Below are positions 22,165 to 34,993 of a stretch of DNA of 64,000 bases, one piece after another (position 1 is the first letter of the stretch; each line of letters starts with the position of its first letter). The position numbers and the translations under genes are program-made. The notes under the pieces are model-generated. The model was not told where the DNA came from. It saw nothing but the letters and a program-made list of their open reading frames with translations, and did not search any database. The DNA lies in contig OZ005605.1 in assembly GCA_963930655.1 (NCBI GenBank), forward strand, positions 7,509,501 to 7,573,500. The letters are read 5' to 3'. The DNA is from Myrica gale (taxonomy: Eukaryota; Streptophyta; Magnoliopsida; Fagales; Myricaceae).

Positions 22165-23253
22165 AATAAACTTATCTACCACTACTCGGTTCTGGTTCTC
22201 CGCATCCTCCGGAGTCATTGCATATAACCTCGCCTGCGTCGTGTCTCCTTGCCTCCTTGCTTCGTTCTGCTGCGGGGGTCGGGGTGCTTGGTTCGAATTG
22301 CCTGCACTCCTACAGTCTCTGGAAATGTGACCAGGCTTCCCGCATTTAAAACATAAGCCCTGCCTGCATTCCCCTGGATGTCTCCTGTTGCACTTGTTGC
22401 ACAGAGGAAATTGGTTCCCTCCGGCATTCTGAGCTCCACTAGGCCTCTGGTTCGGCCTCTGGGTCGGCCTCTGTGGCTGCCTCTATGATGACTCGGGCCT
22501 ACTCCTCTTCCAGGGCATCTGCGGAGTGGTTGGGTTGAAAGGAGCCTTCCTTTTCTGCTGGTCATGATAGGCTGCTATCCTCTGCAGTCTTCTTTCCACT
22601 ATCACCGCTCGTTCTATCACCTCGGCCAGGGTGTTAAGGTTATGGCTATACACCCTGTCATAGACCCGTGGGTGTAGCCCTTCTTCAAACTTTCGGGCCT
22701 TCCTTTCTTCATCTGGTACTAAGTATGGGGCAAATCGCACCAATTCCATGAATCAGCTTGCGTACTGCTCCACCGTCATGGCTCCTTGGGTTAGGGTAGA
22801 AAACTCCCTTGCTTTTGCTTCCCGGGTCGTTCTTGGGAAATATCGGTCTAGAAATTCTTGCTAGAACCTTTCCCAGGTTATGGGTTGTTCCCCCAGCTCC
22901 TGACCCAGTAACACTTTCTCGGACTGCCACCATCTTTTGGCATCCCCTTGCAGCTTGAAGGTAGCGTAACTTAACTTCTGGGCGTTGGTACACCCCAAAA
23001 CCTCAAGCAATTCCTTCATCTCCACCAGCCAATTTTCTGCAAGTATGGCATCTCCTTTGCCATTGTACGTTGGCGGGTGCTGGCGGTTAAATTGATCAAA
23101 GGTACACACCTCAGGGCGTCCTCGGGCCCCTTCAACATGGGTACCCGGCTGCACCTGCTCGGCAATGAGCTGAGCCATGTGCCTTAACACTTCCTCGGTG
23201 GTAATACCCGGAGCCTCGGGCTCTTGACTTCTCGTTGGTCTTCTAGGTGCCAT
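22165..23253 (-). pseudogene. Ty3/Gypsy (chromovirus-like) gag, pol missing
   Basis: The frame starts MAPRRPTRSQEPEAPGITTE at 23253 and continues with a retrotransposon-gag core (FDQFNRQHPPTYNGKGD, AENWLVEMKELLEVLGC, KLSYATFKLQGDAKRWWQ), a second half (EERKARKFEEGLHPRVYDRV, RRLQRIAAYHDQQKRK) and a CCHC knuckle with the pattern C-F-K-C-G-K-P-G-H. Three in-frame stops were seen, near 22861 (TAG), 22752 (TGA) and 22485 (TAG). Sequence stops resembling Gag near 22170 and no protease or RT follows. Gag-core style suggests a Del/Tekay-type chromovirus, from general memory only. Confidence 0.85.
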
Positions 23254-23413
23254 CCTGCACTTCAAGGTTATCGTTCAGCTTAGAACAACTCAACCTCAAA
23301 ATTCCTTATCATAATTGACCCTAAACGTACATCTCATGCTCTAAGGTTTAGGGTTCTAACTCGTTCCCTAAATTTCACGGCTCTACCCTCAGATCCACTG
23401 ATACCAACTTAAC

Positions 23414-26400
23414 TGTCACGCCCCGAACGGCACCCCGCAGGGACCGTGACAGCCGCGAGCTATTCTCCGGATAGCTCCAGCGTTCTTACTTACTTACTTA
23501 CGTGCTTACGACGGAAGCATACAAGATCGCGAGGGATTCGAGCTAAATCTTACATAGTTAGGGTTTTCATTAAGTTTGCATACAAAACATATATAATATT
23601 TTAGAATCCAACTAGTGACGGATCTCATCGATCAGGTCACCATGATCAAAATAAGAATAACATCTGGGTCCTTCTAAGTCAGGTAGTCCTCCTGACTCTC
23701 TTCACCTGTGGCATCTGGAATGACACAATTTTTAAAAACGCGAGTCAAAAAGACTCAGTAAGGGAAATACATAACTTTGAAACATGCTCTTGACTTATGC
23801 TTGCTTAATCATGAAAGAAAAGAACTTGATAAGTGATGCACATGCATGTCATGGATATGCATATGCTCTTGCTTAAATTCGGCCCCAGGCCCTTGAAAAT
23901 TACTTATTCATACTTGTGCCACTCTTGGCCGTTCACAACTATTTCATATCTTTCACTTGCGGGCTCGCTCCATTTAACCCCTGAAGTCAGGGTTGTGCGT
24001 TCCCTTTGGAACCGTCCCCGAATTCCCTTGGAGACCTTACATGCGGTCAGCTAGCGCACCTTCTCTCATTTGTCCTTCAGTGGCTAGACATGACCCTTGG
24101 AGGCACCACACCTTCTCAATGTCCTTCAGTGTGGTTTGCACAGCCTCGTGAATTCACCCATCCTTCTCACATTTGTCCTTCGGTATGGGAGTCCATCTTG
24201 ATGGTACGGTACCGACCAGTGCCCCTTAACTTAACTTATCGTTTCATAAAACTTTCCATAATCTTTCCATAAAATCATTGCATAAACATTCTCTTTAGAA
24301 AAATTCATGCAATGCACATGTCATGTCATGCTTGATCAAAATCTCATGCTTGTTCATGAAATGATGCAGTGTGTCATTCCAGTTTTGAAAAGAACCACTT
24401 ACTGTCCACTTACAGTATCCACTTACTCTTGGTCTTCCTTGGTAGTGTATAAAACACGTAGATCGCCTACAAGCGATTCAAATATTTCTTAGACTTTAAG
24501 AAATAGCACGTAATTATTAAATATATATATCACTGAAATTATTTTAATCATTTAAAGTATTTTATTTACTCTTCTAATAATATCTAAACTTAGGTTATTT
24601 AATTATTAAACCATATTACAAAATATTTATATATCTATTCCCGATTAGGGTTTTAATCAATTAATAGATTAGGGTTAAATCCAAGTCTCCCATTATTTAA
24701 TGTACTTAATAAAATCTTCACAAGTGTAATTCGCTTAATAAATTCGGCCAAGACCTATTTATTCTAATTACATCTTTAGTACATGCTTTCAACACAAGGT
24801 TTTGCTAATTCCTTATAACCCTAACTTCTAAGCCTTAATATCCTTTAATCCGATTAGCCAATCCTAATCTCATTTATCCATCCTGATCAATTATATTCCA
24901 TTTATCACAAACTTGCAATTAGGGTCTCTACACACTAGGCATTCGGCCAACACCAAGTTCTATGTGTTCTTAGTCAAAATTTATCTCCAATGGTGACCCC
25001 TTCCTCCATTCAATAGATTCACAACTTAGGATCTAAAAATCAAAACACAAACACAAGTTACCACTAATAGCAATATTCGGCCAACCCAAAATATCACAAC
25101 ACTACTAGGTTTTCTTCGGTTCTTTTGCTTTGCATGCATTCTTCACATTTCAAGGTTGATTTTCATGCAATAGATTACTAAACTTACACATAATATGGTC
25201 AACCAACAGATCCAAGCATATATAAAATCATTCTCAAGGATTTAGGGCACACATGGTTCGGCCATACACCTAAACATCACATTTTTCATACCCAAAATCA
25301 CAACATGCATATCCTTTGCATTTTATCACCTATCTTGCATGTATCAACTTCATATCTTCATTATTCATAACCACATGGCCAGATCTACACTTTAGACACC
25401 TCAACATCCCTAGATTTAAGGAAATATCCAACTTCCATTCAACAAAACCTAACATAGGTTTAGATCTAACTTCATCTAACATTCATTGTCCATTTCTTAC
25501 ATTTCCCATCATTCAACCTTAGATCTAAAGCATGTATGTCCAGATCTAACACTTGCACATAACCATGATCAAAATCCAACCAAAATAAAACATAAAAGCC
25601 CAAGATCCCAATACATGAAGGATTCGGTTAACAAGGGAAATGTGAGATCCAAATTTTACCTTGTTGCTCCTTCTCCTTTCTCTTTGTTCCTTTGCAAGCT
25701 TCTCCTCTCTTTCACCTACTAAACAACCTAAGGTTCTTAATCATTCCAGATCTCACCATATCCATGCATGAAACAACTCAAACTCTAAAATCTATACACA
25801 AGAGAGTTCGGCCATCAAGAGGGTTTTTACCTTAGTGCTCCTTTGTTCCTTTTCTCTCTTTCCTTTGCACAACACCTCTTTCACTTCACTTCCTTCTTCT
25901 CCTTTCTTCTTCTTCCTTGTCCTCCTTCTTCCCTTTAAACAAATCCCCTTGACAGCAGCTCAAACCTCAGCCTTTTGGGTCCAAGAGTTTCGGTTCTCCC
26001 TTGGTTCTCTCTTCTTCTCCCTTTCTCTCTTAGTTTCGGTTCTACTCTCCTATGCTTGTGTTTCTCTCCTTTGGCCTTGTGTTGGTCGATTAAGGTAGCA
26101 TAAATGAGCACAATTGAAGGGGAAAAAGGGTGATAGGCATGTAAGACAATGGCATGCACCTAGCCATGATATTCGGCCATGACATCTTTTCCTCTTCCAT
26201 GTCATTTTTCAGCTTTTTCATTTCTTGTCTCTCTCTTGTCTCTATTGCCTTTCTAGTATAACTCTTCCCACCACAAAATTCAACCTCTCTTGTCTTTCAC
26301 GTGTGCCTCCCCCCACCACATAAATCCAACTTTTATTTAAAGACTTGTTCCACCAATTAGTTCATTTGGTTGAATTCTAACTACCTAGTTTACTTATCCT

Positions 26401-27171
26401 AATCTAGTTGCTTAGGAAACTTAAGTAGGATTAGTTCCACTAATCTAACTCTCTAAATCTAATTTTTCCATGGCCCATTGGGCAGTCCATTAAGCCCTTG
26501 ATTCAAGGCCCATCATCATATCCTAAAGCCCAATTCATAAGCCTAAGGGCTTAGGCCTAATGTCCAACTTCCTTAAGGCCCAATAGCACCATTACAAGGC
26601 CCATTGCCATGGGCTCCATGGCAACCCAATATCATGTTTTCCAAAGCCCATCTCCATGCTTATTTTGGCAGCCCATTAGCATGTCATTATAAGCCCAATA
26701 TACACCAAATGTTATAAGCCTCATGGTAGCCCAACATCACACTTCAAGGGCCCATCATCACATGTAATTGGGCAGCCCATATGACACAACTCCAAGGCCC
26801 AATTACATCCAATAACCGGCCATAAATGGGTAGCCCAATATCAGCCCATTATTTGAGGTTTCTAAGCCCAACATGCAAGTCTTAATAATCCAAAATCATT
26901 CATAAGAAAATCCTTCAAAAATTAAAATCAAGAATATTTAAGGAAAATATACAATTAATCTAGCAACATGAAATTGGTTACTATAAAATTTAAATTCCAT
27001 CCATAGCATTTAAATCATAACATCACATTTTAGAAATTCAAAATAATTACATATACATTTTCTTAACATAAAATCATGCCTTGGCCAAGCAAGGTTTCTT
27101 TTAATACAGAATAGGCCATGAAATCCTTCATCTAGTAATGAAGTAGACACGGGTTTCTTCGGGGTCTTACA
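23414..27171 (-). mobile_element. Long (3.76-kb) LTR of the Ty3/Gypsy element
   Basis: On the minus strand it starts TGTAAGACCCCG at 27171 and ends GGGGCGTGACA at 23414. Just inside (23405 leftward) is TTGGTATCAG, a 5-bp-spaced primer-binding site matching initiator tRNA-Met, followed by gag. The LTR is unusually long. It contains dozens of GGCCCA/GCCCAAT words between 26460 and 26880 and clusters of 'ccttcagt'. The ends and several internal blocks (such as CCCCTGA.(G/A)TCAGGGTTGT at about 23979 and 31556) are shared with the solo LTR at 30917-33309. The right end abuts CACTA sequence directly; no left partner or target-site duplication was seen. Confidence 0.8.
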
Positions 27172-27520
27172 ATAAACGTCCGCACCGTTGTATATTAACG
27201 TCCGAACATTTATGTGAATATGTACAGACGTATTCATGAAGACGTCCGCACCGTAGATTCATTATGACGAAATTTATTTTGTCATCTGAAAACGCGGTTC
27301 GAACCTTTACGTATACAGTTCGGACTCGTTGTATGTTGCACACGTTCGAACATTTTGGTGTATCGTGCGCACGGTTTCTTATTTTAAGAACGTGTGGACG
27401 TTATATACACCGTTCAGACTATATAATTTAAAGCAAAGTGTTCGGACGGATAGTTATGCGTGCGCACGCTACAACGAAAAATATCCGTGCGAATGACATG
27501 TAACACCCGTGCGAACGGTT
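27172..27520. promoter_or_regulatory. Left array of GTYCGRAC-type motifs, copy A
   Basis: Many variants such as GTCCGAAC, GTTCGAAC and GTGCGAAC, and 'cattatgacgaaatttatttt' words of the subterminal type, crowd this stretch up to the Gypsy LTR. By analogy with other CACTA elements these are likely sites for the element's own DNA-binding protein. Confidence 0.6.
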
Positions 27521-27685
27521 TTCTATATATTTGGATTAATTTAATTAAAATTTATGAAATAATATAAATATGAAGATATTTATTGCTCATAATATAATAA
27601 AATTATCTACAAATCTGCAATCATTATTAAAAGTAAATAAAATAATAATGGATAGGTACTGATAAAATAGTAAAACTATATAAAT

Positions 27686-29334
27686 TTACCCAAATTTTCG
27701 TTTGGGTGTCGAACGAGATTGCATCTGTCTCATCTGCTACATCAGCGGCTCACGCATTTGCTCCGCCATTAGCTGCATCCTCCGTTCTTGTTGTTCCACT
27801 AGTTCTTTTGCTGCTCCTGCATCATCTTCATCAGCTCTTCGTCTTTCTTCCGTTGCTGCTCCTCCATCATCTGCAGATGCTCTCGCATCGTCTGCTCCAT
27901 ATCTGACTGCTTAACCAGAAGCGCTTTATATTCCAACTGTCTAGCCCTCATCTCCTCAATCTGTAATCTGGCCTTCTCCAATCTCTGGGACAAATCAACA
28001 GACGATGCTGATGAAGATGATCTAACAGACCGTACTGAACGGCCTAAACCTCGCACGTAACCCGCTTTCGTCCCCAACACCTCAGTGAAGATCTCCACTT
28101 CGGTGTATGACTTTCCCTCTAACTCGTGCTACAACTGTAACGCCTCTATTTTTTCCTAAAAAATAGAAAAATAGATAAAAAATAGTACATATGAAACATA
28201 AACGCATACGAATGCATCATTAAAACTAACTTAATAACTTACAAAATTTTCTCGTGCATCTTCTGAAGTCCACATGTCATCCTTAGTAGTATGCGTCTTT
28301 TTATAAAGTAACGAAGGACTAATTTCATCAGATTCTGGATTTTTCTGTATACCAAAAGAAATATAGAACATGCATATAAAAATATCTAAGTAATTTATTT
28401 AAATAATAAATAATAAAAATGTAAATTTATTACTTACTAATAACGCTCTAGCGCGTTCGAAGGACCTCGCTCCTGATGTGTGTACAATCTTCAGCTTAGC
28501 TCTATTCTCCTTGTTGATTGCACTCCTCCTCTGCATTGTATATTTACAATTGATAACACAATTAAACATATGGCTAAAATAAACGTTCAGATCGGAAAGA
28601 AAATATTTTACCTGAAATTTCTCGCTCGCGAATAAATTACAAACACGAGTTCATTCTTCCTTGTTCATATCGGGATATGGGTGCTCCAACGCCTCTTCTT
28701 TGGAATTGAACACCGAGTAATGCTGAAACATTCTATTTTTGTGCGTCTTGTACGCTGTGTTCATCGTTGACGTCACAGTTATGCGATCCTCGGCTCGGTC
28801 GTAATCAAGTTGGAAGTCATCCTTAACATATATAACGGTTAGAAACGTAAACAAGTTTCAATTATTAAAATTTCATAAATTATACTTACCAAGACTCGGT
28901 TCATCACATACGATTTAACCTCGTCGGGGACCTCCTTCCACTTACTCTTCTCAAATGGGACATGTTGTCGAACAAGCGCACCAATATGGGTCGAGAGCAT
29001 TGAGTACGCCTTATCATCACCCCCAGTTGTCCATCAGGGATATGTACAGTCAGCTTTCAAACGTGTCTAATTCATGACTTCGCTACAAATGATGAACAAT
29101 AATTTTAAAATTCAATTAAGCATAGAGATTTAAAAGTCATAATATTTATTTAAAGATTGACGGGGTAAGATACTTACACGCACAACTACTCTGGGTGCCT
29201 ACTGGATTGGCTGTGGTAGGGGACGATAATTCATTCATTACCCTAAGCGAAGGACCCGACACTGTTAGTGTACCCGGACTACTCTCAGTTCGAACTGATG
29301 AATCGCACCGCAGACGTTTCCCTCCCGCTGACAT
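27686..29334 (-). pseudogene. CACTA-encoded En/Spm-type protein (PF03004-like), copy A
   Basis: Start MSAGGKRLRCDSSVRTES at 29334. Splice-bounded pieces follow: KSKWKEVPDEVKSYVMNRVL, DDFQLDYDRAEDRITVTSTM with HKNRMFQHYS, RRSAINKENRAKLKIVHTSG, KNPESDEISPSLLYKKTHTT, and SYTEVEIFTEVLGTKAGYVR followed by a long Glu/Gln/Lys coiled coil (REHLQMMEEQQRKKDEELMK). This matches the plant transposase family Ptta/En/Spm (PF03004-like), thought to bind element DNA. In-frame stops occur after 'MNKEE' (W codon to TGA), after 'EALQL' and in the C-terminal coil, so the copy is broken. Seven or so exons, with clear GT/AG borders. Confidence 0.8.
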
Positions 29335-29419
29335 GACGTCGACCTGTGACCAAATAAATCAATATTAGAGAAAAAATACACAATGAATTATGTTACTCAA
29401 AATGAATAAACAATAAAAA

Positions 29420-30260
29420 TGCACAATAAAGACGTTCGAAAGCATTTCTCAAAGCGTCCGAATAATCAAATAGAGTCCGGACTGTAAATAAATCGTCCGG
29501 ACTGTGATTGTCGAACAAGACATTTCTTCGACGCACAGACGCAATTTTTAATCCAAAAACCATGTCAAAATCAACCCAAATCACAAACACTTCAATATAA
29601 ACACATCACAACCAACTCCAAACTCCATTACTACCATTTTAGAACCTAAAATTTCTAAAAACACATGCTTTCATATATTAAAATAAAAGTTTTTCATCCT
29701 AAAACAACTCAATTTAAAAACCACTAACCTCAAATGCAATCCAACTTCAAATTCTCAAAAAATTGCTTTTTTCACACCCTCTTCAATGAGATTGAACGCC
29801 CAAAATCAGCTCTCCGCTTCTCCTCGTACTCAAATCTCTCATTTGTTTTTTTTCTCCGTTTTTCCTCCACTGTCTACGAATCTATAACTTTCATACGTTT
29901 GAATACCGTTCAGACCGAAGAAATATTGTTCGGACACATACGTGTATAAGTTTTCGAGGGAATATATGCCGCCAAAATTTTCAAATACATCCGAACTACT
30001 ATTTACCCGTCCGAACTCCCTATTACAGTTCAACACACCGTTTTAGTAATTCTCAAAGGACAGCGTATGCTCAATAACATATACATTCGGACTGTCATAT
30101 ACCGTCCGAACATTAACCGTACATTACCCGAGACTGTTTAGGAAATAGTAAATACCAACACCATAGCGTCTGATAATAGAAAATAACGTCTGAACGGTCT
30201 TAAGATATAATACGACACTGTTCGATTTTACATTAAAGAGTCTGGACGGATAAATTCAGC
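29420..30260. promoter_or_regulatory. Motif arrays upstream of and in the first intron of the PF03004-like gene, copy A
   Basis: Two clusters, about 29880-30260 and 29420-29545, flank a non-coding leader exon whose donor is near 29732 (GAG then GTTAGT). The inner cluster has two exact GTCCGGAC sites at about 29475 and 29494. The layout (array, leader exon, intron with array, coding start) recurs in the other cassettes. Confidence 0.6.
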
Positions 30261-30677
30261 TCCGAACGTTTTTCGACAATATGTATTTATTTTATTCATT
30301 TTTTAATTAACTTTATTAACAAATTTTAAATAACCAAAGTTAGTTAATAATGTAAATAATAAATTTTTTTTGAATAAGTGTACCGAAATTATAAACGTAA
30401 TATTGATTAAGATATTATATTAAGTTCTAATAAATACAAATAACATAACTAAAATGACATAAAACATAATATGAACAAAAACATCAAATAAAATTTATAC
30501 ATGTCCATAAAACATAATATAAAATTAAATGTCCTCAAAACATAATAAAAAAAACAAACATAATAATAAAAGTAAATAAGGAAGACTACGAATCATCCTC
30601 ATCATTGTTATCATCCGTCAGTTTTAGGACATGACGGACGTGACGAAGGTGCTCCTCTATCAGCACAACCCACTCCG

Positions 30678-33600
30678 TCAGAGGAAAGATCTCAACACCG
30701 GTTGCCACGCCCTCAAACTCTCCTTAAGCACAGCGACCTCCTTCTTCCACCCAGCGTCCATGTCGGCGACCTTCTGTTCCAAAGTCGTCAAACGACAACT
30801 GCTATTAGTGACCATGCTATGGGTGGGCTGCAAGACCGACTGCATCCGCTGAGACAGCTGCATCATCATATCGTCCATCCAACTCGGTCACTGTGGCCCA
30901 AGTCTATGGGTCGAGCTGTCACGCCCCGAACGCTAGCCCGAAGGGGGTTAATGACAGCCGCGAACATCCACTCAATGAACGTTCCAGCGCTTTCTCTTAT
31001 TCTTGCAGCGGAATTTTTTTTTTATACACATATAACTAAGAGGGACGGCCAAAAGAGATTTACTAAAAAATTCAACTCCTGTTTCTGATAACCACGACTA
31101 AGATACTAGACATTAAAACCTTGGACTTTACTAGTCCGAATAACCCATGACCTCCACACAACGGAGGCTCATGCCGGCTCTTCAAAAATTTACATCTAAC
31201 CTTTAATGAAACAACAAAGCGAGATGAGGACGTTCCCATTGGTCCCTCTTCTAGATTTCCCCACTTGAATTGTTATCTGGAATGATACAATTTAAAACTG
31301 TGAGTCAAAAGACTCAGTAAGGAATTATAGCTAAAACATAGATTTGAAATTGTAAGCATGCACTTGAACTTGAAATCATAATTGTGTAAACATAATGCAA
31401 TTCATGCATGATCATGAATCGTGATGCACGTGTATGCCTCATGTTTGCATATGTACATGCACTTGCTCTTGAAAACAATATTTATACTCGTAAAATTCTT
31501 GCTTTTGGAAAATCATTTCACATCTTATCTGATGGGGCTACTTGCCCTCTATTTACCCCTGACATCAGGGTTGTGCGTTCCCGTTGGAACTGTCCCCTAT
31601 TTCCCTTAGGGACCTTACATATGGTCGAGCTAGCACACCTTCTCACATTCGTCCTTCAGTGGCTAGACACGACTCCTCGAGGTTCACACCTTCTTGCAAG
31701 CATCCTTCAGTGTGATTGCACCTACCTCGTGGACTACCCATCCTTCTTGCAAGCATCCTTCAGTATGAGTGTCCTAGGTGACATCCATCCTTTACGTAAA
31801 CGTCCTTCGGTATGGATGCACCTTCTTAACTTGGTACGGTACCGACCGACTTGGGTTCATTAACTAACTTGTCGTCAAACTTGTCATAAAGTAGCATAAA
31901 AATGGTACTTTCATTTGCATAAAATTTCTCCTTTCTCATGAGGAAAATGAATGCAAATGATTATGATGTATTCATGTCGTGCTTGATAATGTCATGCTTG
32001 ATGTGCTCATTCATAAATACTTTCATGCTACGTATCATTCCAGTTTTGAAAGGCGTAAGCTTCTACTTACAATTTTCACTTACCTTCGCTTGCTCAAGTA
32101 TTGAACGTCTCGTTACCTACAATGAATCATACTATTGTTATTCATAGGTTTACTAAACGTATAGAGTAATCAATAAATTACTCACACGAAATCTGTTCCA
32201 ATAGACCCTCACACTAATTTTTCATATCATAACAAAATTTTAGGTAATTTGAAGCTCGCTAGCCACCCAAAACCTTACCCGACAATACATGTCGCTGAAA
32301 ATTTCTAAGCGGGCAGCCCTAGCGTCTCCAACTTAAAAATCCATAACTTCCCGATCATGGCTCCAAATTACACAAAATTTACCTTGAAATATTCTGCTTT
32401 CTTAGGCCAATATAGGGAGTAAAATTCACAACGGCAGATTTTGTTATACACTTTCAAAAACATTTCATATAAAGCAAAAATCCTACAACCACACTATTGT
32501 TGTTTCCAGCTCGACCCTCCATTTTCAAAATATCACAACTTATTCGTCTTACCTCTAAATCACCTGCAATTTACCTTAAAACGTTCCTCTTTCTTAAACT
32601 TAAAATTCAAGACCAACCCCGTAAAATTTGGACTAAAAATGATTCCTCAAAAGGGTGCTCGAAATGAGCTGACATTCCGGACGTGCAAGACTGCTGGCAG
32701 TTTGACGTCCGGGCCTCGAACAACGCATATCTCATTCGATAGTTATCGGAATTATCCAAGGTATGACTTAAAATCTTTCCATTTCTTAGGCCTCCAATCT
32801 AGGATCCACTCAATATCAAGAGATAACTACAAATGCATCAAAACACACTCTCTATTCCAGCCTTAAAATCTGCACATGTAAATTCCAGCAATCACAATAA
32901 TCTTTCTAGCAGCAACCATCCTCTCACCTTCCTCCCACTTATACAACTTCAACTCGAAGTTTATAACCAAACCATGGTTCCATATTCATCAAGTTAACAC
33001 CATTGCATTTACCCATTTTTCTTGGGCTTTTTACCAAACACCTAGTGTGCATTATTGGCCCTCTTGCCTATTTTTTCCAGATCTGAGCCTATCTCTAACA
33101 ATTAGGGCTTAGTGGTTCTCAATATGACTAGCATACATACAACCTGATGCACCAACATACATACAACCTAATGCACCAAATACTAGGGGAAATCTTCACC
33201 TGGACATAACCCTAGATTAATTCCCCTATACCTGCCTTCCGCAATAATTAGAGCACATCTTAAGGAGTCATAATCCTTTTATAAAGATAAAAAAAGTTGG
33301 GGTCTCACACGAGCTCTGCCCAGGATCCTCCCTCTCCATTGCCTCTACGGGCTGCTCCTGTCGTCTTCCTCTAGCAGTTTGAGCGGCTTGCAGCGCTCGT
33401 CATGTCTCGGCCATTGATTTGGAGAGCGTGGTCTTGTTCATCACCCTAGTGGATGCACCTTCGGCTCGTCACCACCCTCGGGTACCAGCATGGTGTGCAA
33501 GAATTGGTTCAGAAGAATCTCGTGTGGCAATGAAGTCGTAGCATCAACCTTTAAGGCCTCTGCACGAATGGACTGGTAGATGTATGATGCTATGTCAACA

Positions 33601-34217
33601 GATAGCCCCCGTACAACTACCGGGTACAGGAACTCGGCCCGGCTATAGGACAGCTCTGTGGTGTGCTTCTTCGGGTCGATGGAGGAGCATAGGATCAGAT
33701 GTATGATCCGTCAAAAAGGAAGCAGCTGCCTGTGTACCGTATAGGCTCCGTCCAATATCACTGTATCATCCCCCAGCATGGTCCGGAATACCTCGGCCTT
33801 AGTAGGCCGGCCCTCCTCGCTCATTGGCAGGTTTGGGAAAGCTGTCAAATTTGTCTCGTACCCCAAGAAATTCGTCAGCTCGTCCGGTGAGAATATGATC
33901 GGAATGTTACGGACAGTGACCTCCATACAAGGCTCCTCGAGGTCCATCGCCCGTAATATAGAGCAATAAAACTCCCGCACCTTATTTTTCGACGCATAGC
34001 TGGTCCTGTGGATTAGTGGAAGCCAACCTAACCCCTCCACCACTTCCGGAAGCATCCGACCCTCAAATGTGACGTCGTTAAAGTCGGCCAATTTGATATC
34101 CCGCTCAAGAACAATCGAGTGAGACATAATGATAGTTGTATGCTGCTCCACTGTCAAAGCTCGAGTGGAATATTGGTCCTCATCAGCCTAGCTGCTGGTA
34201 CGTGGACGCTTACTCAT
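30678..34217 (-). pseudogene. 'Putative plant transposon protein' (Transposase_32-like) gene, copy A, split by a solo LTR
   Basis: Starts MSKRPRTSS at 34217 and continues with IIMSHSIVLERDIKLADFND, FSPDELTNFLGYETNLTAF, then (past a Trp-to-TGA change near 33710) SYSRAEFLYPVVVRGLSVDI and YQSIRAEALKVDATTS. After the solo LTR (30917-33309) the frame resumes with MDDMMMQLSQRMQSVLQPTH and CRLTTLEQKVADMDAGWKKE, a coiled-coil tail. Further stops follow MSKRPRTSS and PKVHPLG. The central part resembles the plant-transposon domain of the Transposase_32/PF20167 class (from memory). Copy B has a tryptophan where copy A has the 33710 stop, so the two copies decayed independently. Confidence 0.7.
30917..33309 (-). 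mobile_element. Solo LTR of a Ty3/Gypsy family inside CACTA copy A
   Basis: 2393 bp; plus strand starts TGTCACGCCCCGAACG and ends GGGGTCTCACA. Both flanks are CGAGC (30912-30916 and 33310-33314), a perfect 5-bp duplication. Removing it rejoins the coding sequence across 'gagctcg.acccatagacttggg', which matches copy B at about 56010-56025. Related to, but shorter than, the 3.76-kb LTR at 23414-27171. It arrived after the CACTA gene was in place. Confidence 0.93.
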
Positions 34218-34229
34218 TTTTTACTGAAT

Positions 34230-34620
34230 CTGCACAAAATAACGTTCGCACGGTTAGCACAACGTCCGAACGAAAAATACACCGTCTGAACTTAAATTAT
34301 TACGTCTGGACGCGTAGTATAAGCGTCTGGACAATGAAAAAACGTAACGTATCGGTTTTGTTCTAGCAGTTAATTTAAATTTATCTTGTTATGCATTAGA
34401 GAGAGAATGTGTTGCTTTTCCTACATGAGTCCGGACGCGCATGTAGATATTGCTTATGAAAAAAAGGCGCAGCACGTCCGGACTTTTATTAAACGTTCGG
34501 ATTGGTACAACAGTTTTTAACTTTCGTATAACGAAAACACGTGTACGCCATCCGACGGTTACTTTCGATAGCGATGCAGGAGTCCGGACGCTCATGTAGG
34601 GAGTCCGAACGGATAGCAGA
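34230..34620. promoter_or_regulatory. Motif array upstream of the transposon-protein gene, copy A
   Basis: GTCCGGAC at about 34428, 34476 and 34572, plus GTTCGGAC, GTCTGGAC and GTCCGAAC variants, end just before the start codon at 34217. AT-rich sequence (34620-34980) separates it from the preceding gene. Confidence 0.6.
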
Positions 34621-34993
34621 TTTATTTCATAATTAAATTAACACAATTTAATTTATTTCCCAAACCTAATTTATTTAAATGAGTTAATTTAAATAAATAA
34701 TTTAATTTATTTCATTCAACTAAATTTAATTTGGTACAAATATTTAGATTAATTTCTTTATTTTAAATACATAAAAAAATATTTATAATTAATTATATTT
34801 TTATATTAAATATTATTTATAACTAATTATCAATTTAATTGTAACTACTTATTTAATTTTACGTAATTATCCGTTTAAAATGTAATAAATTTAATCTACC
34901 GAAAAGATATAATTAATATAAAAAATAAAAAATAAGCCAAAACTGAATAAAAAACAACAATCGTAATGTCTATTACAAGCTACAAACGGTCCA

